Part shown: piece by piece, positions 9,715 through 20,568 of the stretch
Layout: each line of letters starts with the position of its first letter
Numbering within the stretch: position 1 is the first letter of the stretch
NCBI RefSeq assembly: GCF_913776365.1
Contig: NZ_CAJYMO010000272.1
Location: 1-64,000, forward strand
Length of the DNA stretch: 64,000 nucleotides
Source of the DNA: an uncultured Chryseobacterium sp.
GTDB taxonomy: Bacteria; Bacteroidota; Bacteroidia; Flavobacteriales; Weeksellaceae
Reading direction: 5' to 3'
Notes under the pieces: generated by a model
Databases searched by the model: none
The model's input: the letters and a program-made list of their open reading frames with translations, nothing else
Told to the model about the DNA's origin: nothing
Translations under genes and position numbers: made by a program

Positions 9715-10944
9715 CTATACAAGACTGTTCTTATCCGAATAATTAAGCTTGAAGAAAATAAAAGTCATCATTGAAAAGGCGAGCAGTGAGCTTCCGCCGT
9801 AACTGAAATAAGGAAGCGGGATCCCGACGGTTGGAAAGAGCCCCATTACCATGCCTAAATTGATGGTAAAGTGCATCAGCAGGATCGAAGCAAAGCAATA
9901 GCCGAAGACCCGGTTAAAACCTGATTTCTGCTGTTCTGCAAGATAATAGATCCGGCCGATGAAAATCATGTAAGAAAGAATCAGGACAGCACTCCCAGCA
10001 AAGCCCCATTCTTCTCCCACGGTACAGAAAATATAATCGGTTTCCTGCTCCGGAACAAATTTCCCCTGGGTTACGGAACCTTCCCGGTATCCCTTTCCCC
10101 AGAGTCCTCCGGAACCAATAGCCGTTTTGGAATAGAGCAGGTTATAGCCGGAAGTATCCCGGAAAGCCTTTTCCCCCTTAAAAAGAACCTCAATTCTTTC
10201 CCGCTGGTGCTTCGGCAGTTTTTCCAAGATAAAAGGCGAACCGAAAGCCAGGCCACATAAAATGACCACTGAGCCTACAATGCCGGAAATGGAAATAACA
10301 TTCCAGGACATTTTATAATAATTCATGGCAATCCAGCCACCGACAATAACAACAATCGTAAGGGCTACCCAGACTGGATCCACAGCGAGAGAGATCAAAA
10401 AAACACCGGCAAAAAGAAACCCGATGCCGAAGAGGAGCCCGTTAAGCCCTTCCCGGTACAGGGCAATGAAAAACGCAATGAACACCAGCATGGAACCTAC
10501 ATCCGGAATCGCCAGTACAACCACAGCAGGAATTCCCACGATTCCTAAAGTCGTGAGAAGCGATTTCCTGTTTTTCAGGTTGAACTCCGGTCCGGAGACG
10601 TAATTTGCCAGCATCAGGGCAGTACCTATTTTTGCAAATTCTACAGGCTGCATGGTAAAGCTCCCGAATTTATACCAGTTTTTCTGTCCGAGGATTTCTT
10701 TCCCGAAAGGAAACAGCCCTATCAGCAGAAGGACTCCGCCGATGTAGATGATCCCCGCCATGTTTTCGAAAAACTTGCTCCGGCTCACAAAAATCACCAG
10801 CCCTGCAAACACGGAAATACCAAAAAAAATCAATTGCTTTTCCCCAAGTTTCTGATCCACACTGTAGATATTGGCAATAGCAAACAGGCAAAGCAGGAAG
10901 TACAGCCCGAGCCCTAATTTATCAATTCCTTCAGCCCATTTCAT
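9715..10944 (-). CDS. rodA: Rod shape-determining protein RodA (SEDS)
   Basis: FtsW/RodA/SpoVE motifs (GSGGLWGKGYREG, GEEWGF), context with mrdA. Confidence 0.95.
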   Translation of the reverse strand: MKWAEGIDKLGLGLYFLLCLFAIANIYSVDQKLGEKQLIFFGISVFAGLVIFVSRSKFFENMAGIIYIGGVLLLIGLFPFGKEILGQKNWYKFGSFTMQPVEFAKIGTALMLANYVSGPEFNLKNRKSLLTTLGIVGIPAVVVLAIPDVGSMLVFIAFFIALYREGLNGLLFGIGFLFAGVFLISLAVDPVWVALTIVVIVGGWIAMNYYKMSWNVISISGIVGSVVILCGLAFGSPFILEKLPKHQRERIEVLFKGEKAFRDTSGYNLLYSKTAIGSGGLWGKGYREGSVTQGKFVPEQETDYIFCTVGEEWGFAGSAVLILSYMIFIGRIYYLAEQQKSGFNRVFGYCFASILLMHFTINLGMVMGLFPTVGIPLPYFSYGGSSLLAFSMMTFIFFKLNYSDKNSLV

Positions 10945-12980
10945 TGTTTCACCGGTTTTTTGTTGGCATTCTTTTTTTCCTTGTCTATCTTTTCCTGCAG
11001 CTTTGCTTTCTGCTCTTTGATCCGCTGCTGTAAGCTGTCCTGGATTCTTTTCTGCTTAATAGAATCCTGGCTTGGCTTATAGAGCCCTTTCCTTTTCAGA
11101 TCGGCAATCCATTGTCTTTTGTATTCGGGCATAAAGCTGGAAGTCACCATTTTTTTGTACAGGTGCTCACGTTTTACATCTCCTGTAATATACTTCTCCG
11201 CAATAACGGTAGCAGCAGGCCCTGCCCAGGTAGCTCCGAAGCCGGCATGTTCCATCACTGCCGCCACCACAATCTTGGGCTTATCGGCAGGCGCAATCAG
11301 TACGAAGATGGAATTGTCTTTTCCCTGCGGCACCTGGGCCGTACCGGTTTTTGCCAGCTGGGTAAAATCGCTGGACTTTAATCCGTGTGCCGTACCTCTC
11401 AGTACCACCGCTTCCATTCCTTTCAGTACGGGATCAAAGTGTTTTTTATCCACCAGGGTCTGGTGCTTCTTTTTGAACCTTGGGTCCGGGTTTGGCTTCC
11501 CGTCAATGGCTTTTACAATATGCGGCGTATAATACCAGCCTTTGTTGGCAATGGCAGATACGTAATTGGCAAGCTGAAGAGGAGTTACCAGCACATCCCC
11601 CTGCCCCATTCCGTTATAAATGGCACCGGTAGACATTTCATCCCAGTTTTTCAGATCCGCCCTCTTGGAACCGCTGGCTTTGATGATGGCCTTGAATCTT
11701 TTTTCATAGAAATCACCGGAAGGAATTCTCCCTTTACCACCTACCGCAAAGTCATTATTTAAAAATTCCCCGACGCCAAAGCTGCTCATGATTTTTTTCC
11801 ATTCATCCACGCCCCGGGAAGGATTTCCGGGATATTTTTTGATGATGGCAATAAAGGCATACGTAAAAAAGCAGTTGCTGGAAACCTGTATGGAAGGGAT
11901 CAGCGGATCTGCCCCGCCATGGCCTTTGATTCTTTTTCCTTTGTAATAAAATCCGCCGCCGCAGGGAAAAATCGTATTTTCATCCATCACGCCCATCTGC
12001 ATGGCCGCCAGTGCGGTTAACAGCTTGAAGGTAGAACCCGGAGGATATGCCGCCTGCAGCGACCGGTCGAAAGTCGGCTTATTTTCATAGATGGTATCCT
12101 TGGATAAGGCGTACAGGTTCCTGGATTTATTAGGGCCGGTAAAAAGATTGGGATCGATATCCGGGCCTGTAGCGGCTACCAGCACCTCCCCGTTATTGGG
12201 GTCGATGGCCACAATAGCGCCATGTTTATTTACCAGCATTTCTTCGGCAATCCGCTGCAGGTCGTAGTCGATGGTAAGGGTAATATCTTTTCCGGTAATC
12301 ACATCTTTATCCAATGATCCGTTTTTATAGGGCCCGACGTTCCGGAGCCTGATGTCTTTCTGGATGTAATTAATGCCTTTTATTCCGCGGAGTTCCTTTT
12401 CATATGCCTTTTCAATTCCTGTTTTCCCTATGAAATCGCCCGGCAGGTAATAGGCCGAATCTTTTTTGATTTCCCGTTCGTTTACCTCGCTGGTATAGCC
12501 GAGGAGGTTTCCGGAAGTTGATACTTCATACTGGCGCTGAGGCCTGGAGACAATACTGAATGCAGGATATTTGAATATGATTTCCTGAACCCTTGCGATA
12601 TCCTCGCGGCTGAGGTTTTTCATAAACGTCATCGGTGTCAGCTTGGAATAATATTTTTCCTTTTTGATGTTTTCAATGGTCTTGATGAAATCATTTTTTG
12701 AAACCTTCATCAGGTTACAGAATCCTACTGTATCAAAGTCCGGCCTCATCAGGGCCTGGGTAAAAGAGATCTCATAGGCCGGCTGGTTCCCGACAAGAAT
12801 CTTGCCGTTACGGTCAAAAATAACACCCCGCTGAGGAATGATATATTCGGTCTTTATGGAAGTATTGGCTGCATTAAGTGCATACCGGTCTGTAAGAAGC
12901 TGTAAATAGGCGATGCGCGCCACAAAAATGAGGGCGATTATGATAAGAGCCGATAAAATCTTTAAATAACGTGTGTTCAA
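10941..12980 (-). CDS. mrdA: Penicillin-binding protein 2
   Basis: PBP dimer domain; SxxK (PPGSTFK), SSN(C)F, KTGTAQ motifs. Confidence 0.95.
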   Translation of the reverse strand: MNTRYLKILSALIIIALIFVARIAYLQLLTDRYALNAANTSIKTEYIIPQRGVIFDRNGKILVGNQPAYEISFTQALMRPDFDTVGFCNLMKVSKNDFIKTIENIKKEKYYSKLTPMTFMKNLSREDIARVQEIIFKYPAFSIVSRPQRQYEVSTSGNLLGYTSEVNEREIKKDSAYYLPGDFIGKTGIEKAYEKELRGIKGINYIQKDIRLRNVGPYKNGSLDKDVITGKDITLTIDYDLQRIAEEMLVNKHGAIVAIDPNNGEVLVAATGPDIDPNLFTGPNKSRNLYALSKDTIYENKPTFDRSLQAAYPPGSTFKLLTALAAMQMGVMDENTIFPCGGGFYYKGKRIKGHGGADPLIPSIQVSSNCFFTYAFIAIIKKYPGNPSRGVDEWKKIMSSFGVGEFLNNDFAVGGKGRIPSGDFYEKRFKAIIKASGSKRADLKNWDEMSTGAIYNGMGQGDVLVTPLQLANYVSAIANKGWYYTPHIVKAIDGKPNPDPRFKKKHQTLVDKKHFDPVLKGMEAVVLRGTAHGLKSSDFTQLAKTGTAQVPQGKDNSIFVLIAPADKPKIVVAAVMEHAGFGATWAGPAATVIAEKYITGDVKREHLYKKMVTSSFMPEYKRQWIADLKRKGLYKPSQDSIKQKRIQDSLQQRIKEQKAKLQEKIDKEKKNANKKPVKQ

Positions 12981-13483
12981 ACTTTCTGTTTGATTTTAAA
13001 TATTAATGCATAAATAACGATAAACACGAAAGATATGATGCTTGTTACCGTTACATTCAGCAATATTTCAAAAAACCTGCTCAGCTTAAAAAATTCAATA
13101 TACTGTACCAACAGCTGATGCAGAAAAATACTGGTAAACAAAAAGAGCAAAAACTGCGCCCATTGCAGGGACTGAAAAGAGAAAAAATCAGTGGAGGTAT
13201 CGGTGGAGGTCCTGAAAATCAATGTCCTGAAATAAGCCACTACGGTTGTGGCAAAAGCGTTGATTCCCCAGGAATAGAGAAAAGCATCTACCGAAAGCCC
13301 GATAAGGAAGCTCAGGGCCAGGAACTGGAACCGGTTCCTGAAAAACGGATAGAACATCACAAACACGGGATACAGCACAGGCGTATATTTCCCGAACAGG
13401 GTAATCCTGTTCAGTACGAAGATCTGCAATGCTACCAGGAACATCATGATCAATATATCCGTAAACAAAGTTCTGCTAATCAT
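12977..13483 (-). CDS. mreD: Rod shape-determining protein MreD
   Basis: 168-aa multi-TM protein between mreC and mrdA. Confidence 0.85.
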   Translation of the reverse strand: MISRTLFTDILIMMFLVALQIFVLNRITLFGKYTPVLYPVFVMFYPFFRNRFQFLALSFLIGLSVDAFLYSWGINAFATTVVAYFRTLIFRTSTDTSTDFFSFQSLQWAQFLLFLFTSIFLHQLLVQYIEFFKLSRFFEILLNVTVTSIISFVFIVIYALIFKIKQKV

Positions 13484-14330
13484 TTTCCTTTTTTATTACC
13501 GCCTGCAGGGTATCCTGAATCTTCTGGACTTCGGCTTTCTTAAGATTTTTTACAACGTATACTTTATTCAGGGCGCCCATTTTCTCGCTCAGCTCTACGG
13601 AGATATCCCAGAATCCGGTTTTATTATCTACGGAATAGCCTGCAATGGTCCCGATCATCACTCCTTTCGGAAAGATGGCGGATTTTCCGTCCGTTACTAT
13701 GGTATCCCCCACTTTCAGGGCTACATACTTAGGAATGTCTGCCAGGTGCATCACCCGGGAATTTTCACCACTCCAGGTTAGAGTCCCGAAGTATCCGGAA
13801 TTTTTCAGCGCCGCATTAATCCTGATTTTATTGACGCTGAGCACCGATTGTACCAAAGCATAACTGTCCGTGGCATTGATAACGATTCCGGCGATTCCTT
13901 TTGGAGCCATAACGCCCATCTGCGGAAATACACCATCCCTACGGCCCCGGTTGATGGTAAAATAGTTATTGCGCCTGTTGATGCTGTTGAATACGATTTC
14001 ACCATCCACAAAGGTATAGATCTGGCCGCCGCCCAATGTATCATGAACTTTTCTGAACTGAGGATTTTTTGTGCCCTGTTTCCCGTAGAGCTGCAGCATA
14101 AGCGCCTTGTTCTGGGTCACCAGATCTTCATTGATCTGCTTCAGCTTAAGATAGGAAACACCCTCGTCGATATATCCGGATACCCAGGAGTTCAGCGCAG
14201 CTGACTGGCCCGCAATCCAGGATTTCTGCATCGCATTTTTAGAGAATATCAGAACCAGAGCAATGATTTGCAGGAATATAAAGAAGACAAAAAGTGCGTT
14301 CTTCGAAAATAATCTCAGCAAAAATCCCAT
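13476..14330 (-). CDS. mreC: Rod shape-determining protein MreC
   Basis: N-terminal TM plus MreC beta domain (GVMAPKGIAGIV...), context. Confidence 0.95.
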   Translation of the reverse strand: MGFLLRLFSKNALFVFFIFLQIIALVLIFSKNAMQKSWIAGQSAALNSWVSGYIDEGVSYLKLKQINEDLVTQNKALMLQLYGKQGTKNPQFRKVHDTLGGGQIYTFVDGEIVFNSINRRNNYFTINRGRRDGVFPQMGVMAPKGIAGIVINATDSYALVQSVLSVNKIRINAALKNSGYFGTLTWSGENSRVMHLADIPKYVALKVGDTIVTDGKSAIFPKGVMIGTIAGYSVDNKTGFWDISVELSEKMGALNKVYVVKNLKKAEVQKIQDTLQAVIKKEND

Positions 14331-14354
14331 TCAGATGTGTCGTAAAAGTTAAAA

Positions 14355-15380
14355 TTATTTAATCAGGAAGTTGAATTTATCCATGTTTTTAAGCGCGATC
14401 CCTGTTCCGCGTACCACGGCCCTTAAAGGATCTTCAGCAACAAAAACAGGAAGCCCGGTCTTTTTATGAAGCCTGTCGGCAAGCCCTCTCAGAAGCGCAC
14501 CGCCGCCGGCAAGGTAAATCCCGGTCTTGTAAATATCAGCTGCCAGCTCAGGAGGCGTAAGGGAAAGGGTTTCCATTACCGCATCCTCAATCCTGATGAT
14601 GGATTTGTCAAGAGCCCTGGCAATCTCTTTGTATCCCACCATGATTTCTTTCGGTTTTCCTGTAATCAGGTCCCTTCCCTGTACCGGAATATCCTCGATA
14701 TCCACATCCAGGTCTTCCACGGCAGAACCTACTTCAATTTTGATTCTTTCTGCCGTTCTTTCCCCGATATACAGGTTATGGTGGGTTCTCAGGTAATAAG
14801 CGATATCATTGGTAAATACGTCACCGGCAATCTTCACGGATTTATCACAAACAATACCTCCCAAAGCAACAACGGCAATTTCCGTGGTTCCTCCGCCGAT
14901 ATCGATGATCATGTTCCCTTCAGGCTTCTGGACGTCAATCCCGACTCCTATTGCCGCTGCCATCGGCTCATAAATCAGCCTTACTTCTTTGGCATTTACT
15001 TTCTGGGCAGAATCGCGTACCGCTCTCTTTTCCACTTCAGTGATCCCGGAAGGAATACAGATCACAATCCTCAGTGCCGGCTGGATAAATTTACCTTTAA
15101 TGCCCGGAATTTTCTTGATGAATTCTTTAATCATGTGCTCAGAAGCGTGGAAATCGGCAATCACCCCGTCTTTCAGCGGACGGATGGTCTTGATATCCTC
15201 ATGAGTTTTTCCCTGCATATGTTTTGCCTGCTCTCCCACGGCAATCGGTCTACCCGTAGAACGTTCGATGGCAACAATAGACGGCTGATCTATAACAATT
15301 TTATTATTATGGATGATTAGGGTATTGGCAGTACCAAGGTCTATCGCAATTTCCTGCGTAAACATATCGAATAAACTCAT
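14355..15380 (-). CDS. mreB: Rod shape-determining protein MreB
   Basis: Actin-like motifs IDLGTANT, IDIGGGTTE, LAGGGALL. Confidence 0.98.
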   Translation of the reverse strand: MSLFDMFTQEIAIDLGTANTLIIHNNKIVIDQPSIVAIERSTGRPIAVGEQAKHMQGKTHEDIKTIRPLKDGVIADFHASEHMIKEFIKKIPGIKGKFIQPALRIVICIPSGITEVEKRAVRDSAQKVNAKEVRLIYEPMAAAIGVGIDVQKPEGNMIIDIGGGTTEIAVVALGGIVCDKSVKIAGDVFTNDIAYYLRTHHNLYIGERTAERIKIEVGSAVEDLDVDIEDIPVQGRDLITGKPKEIMVGYKEIARALDKSIIRIEDAVMETLSLTPPELAADIYKTGIYLAGGGALLRGLADRLHKKTGLPVFVAEDPLRAVVRGTGIALKNMDKFNFLIK

Positions 15381-15407
15381 ATTTCCTTCTGATTTTTTAA
15401 AGAGTTA

Positions 15408-15415
15408 CAAAGATA
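15408..15415 (-). promoter_or_regulatory. -7 element TATCTTTG upstream of mreB
   Basis: Matches TAnnTTTG on the minus strand. Confidence 0.45.
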
Positions 15416-15775
15416 TAAATTTAACATGACCGAAGAAATTTCGCAGCCATATAATTTGGTTAAAATTTTATTAAAATTAAAAAGCGCTTATTAACTTTCA
15501 GTTGAAGTATTTACAGGCTTTAATTTAAGCGGGATTGAAGAAAATTAACAGGGTCTCAGGGGAATATCCGGCCGGATCATTGTCCTGTTATTTTTACGAA
15601 ATATTTGCATGAAAGAAAAACCGCCGGTGAGGAGTATAATCTGTTTTCCGGTACCGGTTTAGCTGTGATGGCAGGGCCTGCAGCACCCTCTGTAAAAAGA
15701 GAAGCCGGATGCAGGAATAGTTTTTTACGATAATTATCATATACAGGATCAGGAAGCCCTTTGGCAAAAAAAGCG

Positions 15776-15783
15776 TAAATTTG
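15776..15783 (+). promoter_or_regulatory. -7 element TAAATTTG immediately upstream of hemA
   Basis: Matches TAnnTTTG; ATG lies 8 nt after the G. Confidence 0.5.
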
Positions 15784-15791
15784 CATCGCTT

Positions 15792-17066
15792 ATGTTACAG
15801 TATTCCAACATCCATCAGACCTCGAATTTTGCGGTACTTTCCATCAGTTATGAAAAAGCTGATGCCGAGACGCGCGGAAAATTTGCATTTTTTGATGAAA
15901 ACATCAAAAGTTTTGTCACCAGGATCCATGATGAAGACCTGGGAGATGCCTTTGTGGTTTCTACCTGTAACAGGACGGAAATCTATACCACTTCTCCCAA
16001 TTACCTGCTGGTAGCAGAAGAATACTGCAAGACCATCGGTGTCAACCTGATGGATTTCCTTCAGTTTGCCAATATCCTTACCAAGGAAGAAGCGCTTACC
16101 CACCTGTTCCGGGTAGCGGCCGGACTGGAAAGCCAGATCATCGGGGATTTTGAAATCATCGGCCAGATCAAAAAAGCATATAACCGTTTCAAAAAGGAAA
16201 GAAGGAATTCCAATCCTTTTCTGGAAAGGGCCATTAATTCCGCAATACAGATTTCAAAAAGGATAAAAAACGAGACGGCCATTTCCAATGGGGCAGCTTC
16301 TGTTTCTTACGCGGCCGTACACTACATCCTGAACAGCCAGAAGAGAATTACCGATAAGAACATCCTTCTTCTCGGAGTAGGTGAAATCGGGCAGAATACC
16401 GTAGAAAACCTGGTAAAGCATGTGTACCAGCCAAAAATCAGGATCGCCAACAGGACCCAGGAAACCGCAGCAAAAATTGCAGACAAGTACCACATTCCCT
16501 ATATCGACTATTCTGATTTTGATAAGGAACTTAAAAATACCGATATCCTTATTGTGGCGACAGGTGCAAGACACCCCATTGTCAACAGGTCCCATTTCCC
16601 TAACGGAAAGCAGACACTGGTAATCGACCTTTCTATTCCGCATAACGTTGAAAAAAACGTGACAGAAAATGAAAACGTAACCCTGGTGGATGTGGACGAC
16701 CTCTCCAAACAGATCCAGGAAACCATCCAGCAGCGGGAAAAAGAGATTCCGAAAGCAGAAAAGATCATCAAGGAAATGACAAAGGATTTCATGGAGTGGG
16801 AAAAGAAAAGGAAACTCGCCCCTAATATCCATCACTTCAAAGCGGTCCTGAAAAATATGGAGCGCAATGAAATGCATAACTTTTACAGAAAAAACAAATA
16901 CATCAACATCACGGATATGGAGCTTTCTGATAAAATGATCCAGAAGATTACCAGCCGTTTTGCAAAATACATCATCGATAATCCTTTGAAAGCCGAAGAA
17001 ATTAGTAAATTAATGCACGAAATATTAGTTGAACAACCAAACAACGAATTCAATGAAAAGCATTAG
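15792..17066 (+). CDS. hemA: Glutamyl-tRNA reductase
   Basis: STCNRTEIY, ESQIIGDFEIIGQ, GVGEIGQNT motifs. Confidence 0.97.
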   Translation: MLQYSNIHQTSNFAVLSISYEKADAETRGKFAFFDENIKSFVTRIHDEDLGDAFVVSTCNRTEIYTTSPNYLLVAEEYCKTIGVNLMDFLQFANILTKEEALTHLFRVAAGLESQIIGDFEIIGQIKKAYNRFKKERRNSNPFLERAINSAIQISKRIKNETAISNGAASVSYAAVHYILNSQKRITDKNILLLGVGEIGQNTVENLVKHVYQPKIRIANRTQETAAKIADKYHIPYIDYSDFDKELKNTDILIVATGARHPIVNRSHFPNGKQTLVIDLSIPHNVEKNVTENENVTLVDVDDLSKQIQETIQQREKEIPKAEKIIKEMTKDFMEWEKKRKLAPNIHHFKAVLKNMERNEMHNFYRKNKYINITDMELSDKMIQKITSRFAKYIIDNPLKAEEISKLMHEILVEQPNNEFNEKH

Positions 17067-17961
17067 AATCGGAACCCGGAATTCCGCCCTTGCCCTCTGG
17101 CAGGCAAGAGAAGTAGCGAGACACCTTCAGAACCAGAATTACCTGACGGAAATCGTTCCTATCGTTTCTTCAGGCGATAAAAATCTTAACCAGCCGCTGT
17201 ATGCACTGGGAATTACCGGTGTCTTTACCCGTGACCTGGATGTGGCACTGCTGAATGATGAAATTGATATTGCCGTACACTCCCTGAAAGACGTACCGAC
17301 CCAGCTGCCGGAACATATCGAACTGATCGCCCACCTGGAAAGGGATTATCCCCAGGATGTACTGATCAGGAAAGAATCGGCGAAAAATAAGGAATTCCAT
17401 GAACTGAAGCTGGCGACCAGCAGCCTGAGAAGAAGGGCTTTCTGGCTGAAAAACTTTCCGGCTGCCGAATTTTCGGATATCCGTGGAAACATTCAGACCC
17501 GCCTGCAGAAACTTGAAGAAGGGGATTTCGATGCGACCATTCTTTCTCTGGCAGGTATCAAGAGGATGAATATGGATATCGACTATGAGATGTTGCCTTT
17601 TATGATTCCTGCGGCTTCACAGGGCGTAATTTCCGTAGCCGGCCATTCCAATAAAAAGGAAATCAATACCATTGTAAGTTCCATCAACCATAAGCCAACA
17701 CAAATCTGCGTAGAGATGGAAAGGAATTTTCTGAGAACGCTGGAAGGAGGCTGTACGGCGCCTATCGGTGCTTTTGCCGAAATTTTCGATAACCAGATCC
17801 GTTTTAAGGCAGCACTCTGCTCCCTGGATGGAAAAAGCAGCATTGCCACCGATGAGAATTTCATTTATAACGAAGAGGAAAACTCCGGTGAAAAATTTGC
17901 CGCCATCGTTCTTGAAAACGGGGGAAAAGAACTGATGGCCGAAATTAAGAGCCAACTGTAA
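17053..17961 (+). CDS. hemC: Porphobilinogen deaminase (hydroxymethylbilane synthase)
   Basis: RIGTRNSALALWQA, VHSLKDVPT, EGGCTAPIGA; ATG at 17053 within the 3' end of hemA. Confidence 0.97.
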   Translation: MKSIRIGTRNSALALWQAREVARHLQNQNYLTEIVPIVSSGDKNLNQPLYALGITGVFTRDLDVALLNDEIDIAVHSLKDVPTQLPEHIELIAHLERDYPQDVLIRKESAKNKEFHELKLATSSLRRRAFWLKNFPAAEFSDIRGNIQTRLQKLEEGDFDATILSLAGIKRMNMDIDYEMLPFMIPAASQGVISVAGHSNKKEINTIVSSINHKPTQICVEMERNFLRTLEGGCTAPIGAFAEIFDNQIRFKAALCSLDGKSSIATDENFIYNEEENSGEKFAAIVLENGGKELMAEIKSQL

Positions 17962-17987
17962 TTTCCTGTATCTTTAAAAGTGCGCTT

Positions 17988-18671
17988 ATGAAAATCCTGT
18001 TTACCAAAAACATAAAGGCTTCTGTTATTTCCCAGGCTTTAGGCCCGGATATCACGGCCGATTGTATTGAGGTAATCAGGACAAAAGCTTTACCGGTCCA
18101 GCCCTTTGCCCTCAAAGCCCATTCCCTGATTTTCACCAGTGTCAACGGAGTAGATTCATTTTTCAGGAACGGATTCCGGCCCAATGAAGATTTTACGGCG
18201 AAATATTACAATAAAATCTACTGTGTGGGCGAAAAAACAAAACGTGAGCTCAGGAAGCATGGATTCGGAACTTTCAAAGTACTGAAAAATGCCGATGCCC
18301 TGTCGAAGTTTATCACTGCTTACTGCCAGCACGAAAGCTTTCTGCATTTCTGCGGCAACCTGGCCATCAGTGTGCTGGATAATGACCTTCCGCTGCAGAA
18401 CATGCGGTATAAAAAAATTACGGTTTACGAGACGGAAGAAATCCGGCCGCTGATTCATGAAAAATATCATGCTGCCGTATTTTTTAGTCCGAGCGGAGTT
18501 CGTAGTTTTGCACAGCGGAATTCTTTTGAAGGCATGACGCTGTTTTCAATAGGGGAAACCACTTCGGGCGAGCTGAGAAAACATGTTTCCCAACCGGTTT
18601 TTACCGCTGAAGGAAATACGCTTTCCTCTCTTCTGGACCTGATCAGAAAAACAGCTGCAGACAGAAAATGA
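17988..18671 (+). CDS. hemD: Uroporphyrinogen-III synthase
   Basis: HemD-like 'FFSPSGVRSFAQ', position in hemACDE. Confidence 0.88.
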   Translation: MKILFTKNIKASVISQALGPDITADCIEVIRTKALPVQPFALKAHSLIFTSVNGVDSFFRNGFRPNEDFTAKYYNKIYCVGEKTKRELRKHGFGTFKVLKNADALSKFITAYCQHESFLHFCGNLAISVLDNDLPLQNMRYKKITVYETEEIRPLIHEKYHAAVFFSPSGVRSFAQRNSFEGMTLFSIGETTSGELRKHVSQPVFTAEGNTLSSLLDLIRKTAADRK

Positions 18672-18719
18672 AAGATGCGCTGTCGGTAGACGACGATATT
18701 AGTTGAATAATGCTATGCT

Positions 18720-19751
18720 ATGATTAAAAACGACCTATATTTAAAAGCCCTTCGCGGGGAAATTGTGGAAAGGCCACCCGTTTGGATGATGAGGCAGGCC
18801 GGAAGATACCTGCCGGAATTTATTGCCCTCAGGGACCAGTATGATTTCTTTACGCGGTGCCAGACCCCGGAGCTGGCTTCCGAAATTACCGTACAGCCGA
18901 TCAGAAGATTCCCGCTGGATGCCGCTATTCTTTTTTCAGATATCCTGGTTGTTCCCCAGGCCATGGGAATCGATTTCAAAATGAAAGAAAATGTAGGCCC
19001 GTGGCTGGATAACCCGATCCGTACCCTGGAACAGGTACAGAACGTTCCCGTTCCGGATGTGAATGATACGTTAGGATACGTTTTTGATGCCATTGAACTG
19101 ACTTTACAGAAATTAGATAACGAAATCCCGCTGATCGGGTTTGCCGGCTCGCCATGGACGATCCTGTGCTATTGTGTGGAGGGGAAAGGAAGCAAGGCTT
19201 TTGATATTGCCAAGTCCTTCTGTTTCCGCCAGCCGGAAGCGGCCCACCTGCTGCTTCAGAAAATCACCGACACTACCATCGCTTACCTGAAAAGGAAAGT
19301 GGAAAAAGGTGTTTCAGCCGTCCAGGTTTTCGATTCATGGGGCGGAATGCTTTCGCCGGCAGATTATCAGGAATTTTCATGGCAGTATATCAACCAGATT
19401 GTTGAAGCCTTAAAGCCGCTGACCCACGTTGTAGTGTTCGGGAAAGGTTGCTGGTTTGCCCTGGAAGACATGACCCGATCCGGAGTTTCTGCTTTGGGCG
19501 TAGACTGGACCATTACTCCGGAACTGGCCAGGACATTCACCGGCAATGCCGTAACGCTTCAGGGTAATTTTGATCCTGCCAGGCTGCACTCTACTCCCGA
19601 AACCATCAGAAAGATGGTTCATGAAATGATCAGCCGCTTCGGGAAAGACAAATACATCGCCAACCTGGGCCACGGAATCCTGCCTAACATCCCGGTAGAA
19701 AACGCGGAAGCATTTATCCGCGCGGTGGTGGATTGGAAACCATCCGTCTAA
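18720..19751 (+). CDS. hemE: Uroporphyrinogen decarboxylase
   Basis: [29 protein letters not shown] motifs. Confidence 0.98.
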   Translation: MIKNDLYLKALRGEIVERPPVWMMRQAGRYLPEFIALRDQYDFFTRCQTPELASEITVQPIRRFPLDAAILFSDILVVPQAMGIDFKMKENVGPWLDNPIRTLEQVQNVPVPDVNDTLGYVFDAIELTLQKLDNEIPLIGFAGSPWTILCYCVEGKGSKAFDIAKSFCFRQPEAAHLLLQKITDTTIAYLKRKVEKGVSAVQVFDSWGGMLSPADYQEFSWQYINQIVEALKPLTHVVVFGKGCWFALEDMTRSGVSALGVDWTITPELARTFTGNAVTLQGNFDPARLHSTPETIRKMVHEMISRFGKDKYIANLGHGILPNIPVENAEAFIRAVVDWKPSV

Positions 19752-19785
19752 GTAGCATGAACTTTTCTATCCCAACCAAAAATAA

Positions 19786-19820
19786 ACACCCTTTCCATAC
19801 CAGAAAGGGTGTCTTTATAT
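19786..19820. terminator. Hairpin between convergent hemE and ABC ATPase genes
   Basis: acaccctttc cataccа gaaagggtgt arms at 19786-19795 / 19803-19812. Confidence 0.7.
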
Positions 19821-19831
19821 AAAATTCTATC

Positions 19832-20557
19832 TCACTGCAGGTCTGTAGCCGGCACCGAGACCTGGTCTGCAAAATACTGCTCCAGATCTTTCAGGGTTTC
19901 CGGATGGGTACGGATATCCTTTACTACGGTTCCCTTATTTACCACCACAATCCTGTTGCACACTTCCGTGGTATGGGAAAGATCGTGGCTTGAAATAAGG
20001 AAAGTGACTCCATCCTGCTTAGACAGTTCCCTGATCAGATTTTTAAGCTTGATCTGGGTGGAAGGATCCAGGTTGGCAAAAGGTTCGTCGAGAATAATGA
20101 TTTCCGGATTTCCCAGGATAGCGCCTACGATTCCCACTTTTTTCTGGTTTCCCTTGGAGAGGTCACGGACATACTTCCCGGAATTCAGGATCTCGCCGCT
20201 GAACAGATCATGAAACTGTTTAAGGAATTCATCCACCGATGCCTTGGTCTGTCCCCTGAGCTCCCCGATGAAATAAAAGTATTCTTCAGGCGTAAGATAA
20301 CCGATCAGGAAGGAATCGTCTACAAAAGCGGATACTTTATTCTTCCATACTTCCGATTCATGAACTTTGATTCCATCGATGCTTATGTAGCCTGTTGTAG
20401 CACGGATCAGATCCAGCATCAGGCTGAACAGGGTGGTTTTCCCGGCTCCGTTATTTCCCACCAGCCCGAAGGTTTCTCCTTTCGGAATCTCAAGATTTTC
20501 AATATGCAGGACGGTTGCCTTACCGTATGTTTTTGATATATTATTAATGGTAATCAT
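19832..20557 (-). CDS. ABC transporter ATP-binding protein
   Basis: GNNGAGKTT, LSKGNQKK, ILDEPFANLDP. Confidence 0.93.
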   Translation of the reverse strand: MITINNISKTYGKATVLHIENLEIPKGETFGLVGNNGAGKTTLFSLMLDLIRATTGYISIDGIKVHESEVWKNKVSAFVDDSFLIGYLTPEEYFYFIGELRGQTKASVDEFLKQFHDLFSGEILNSGKYVRDLSKGNQKKVGIVGAILGNPEIIILDEPFANLDPSTQIKLKNLIRELSKQDGVTFLISSHDLSHTTEVCNRIVVVNKGTVVKDIRTHPETLKDLEQYFADQVSVPATDLQ

Positions 20558-20568
20558 ATTTTATTTTA

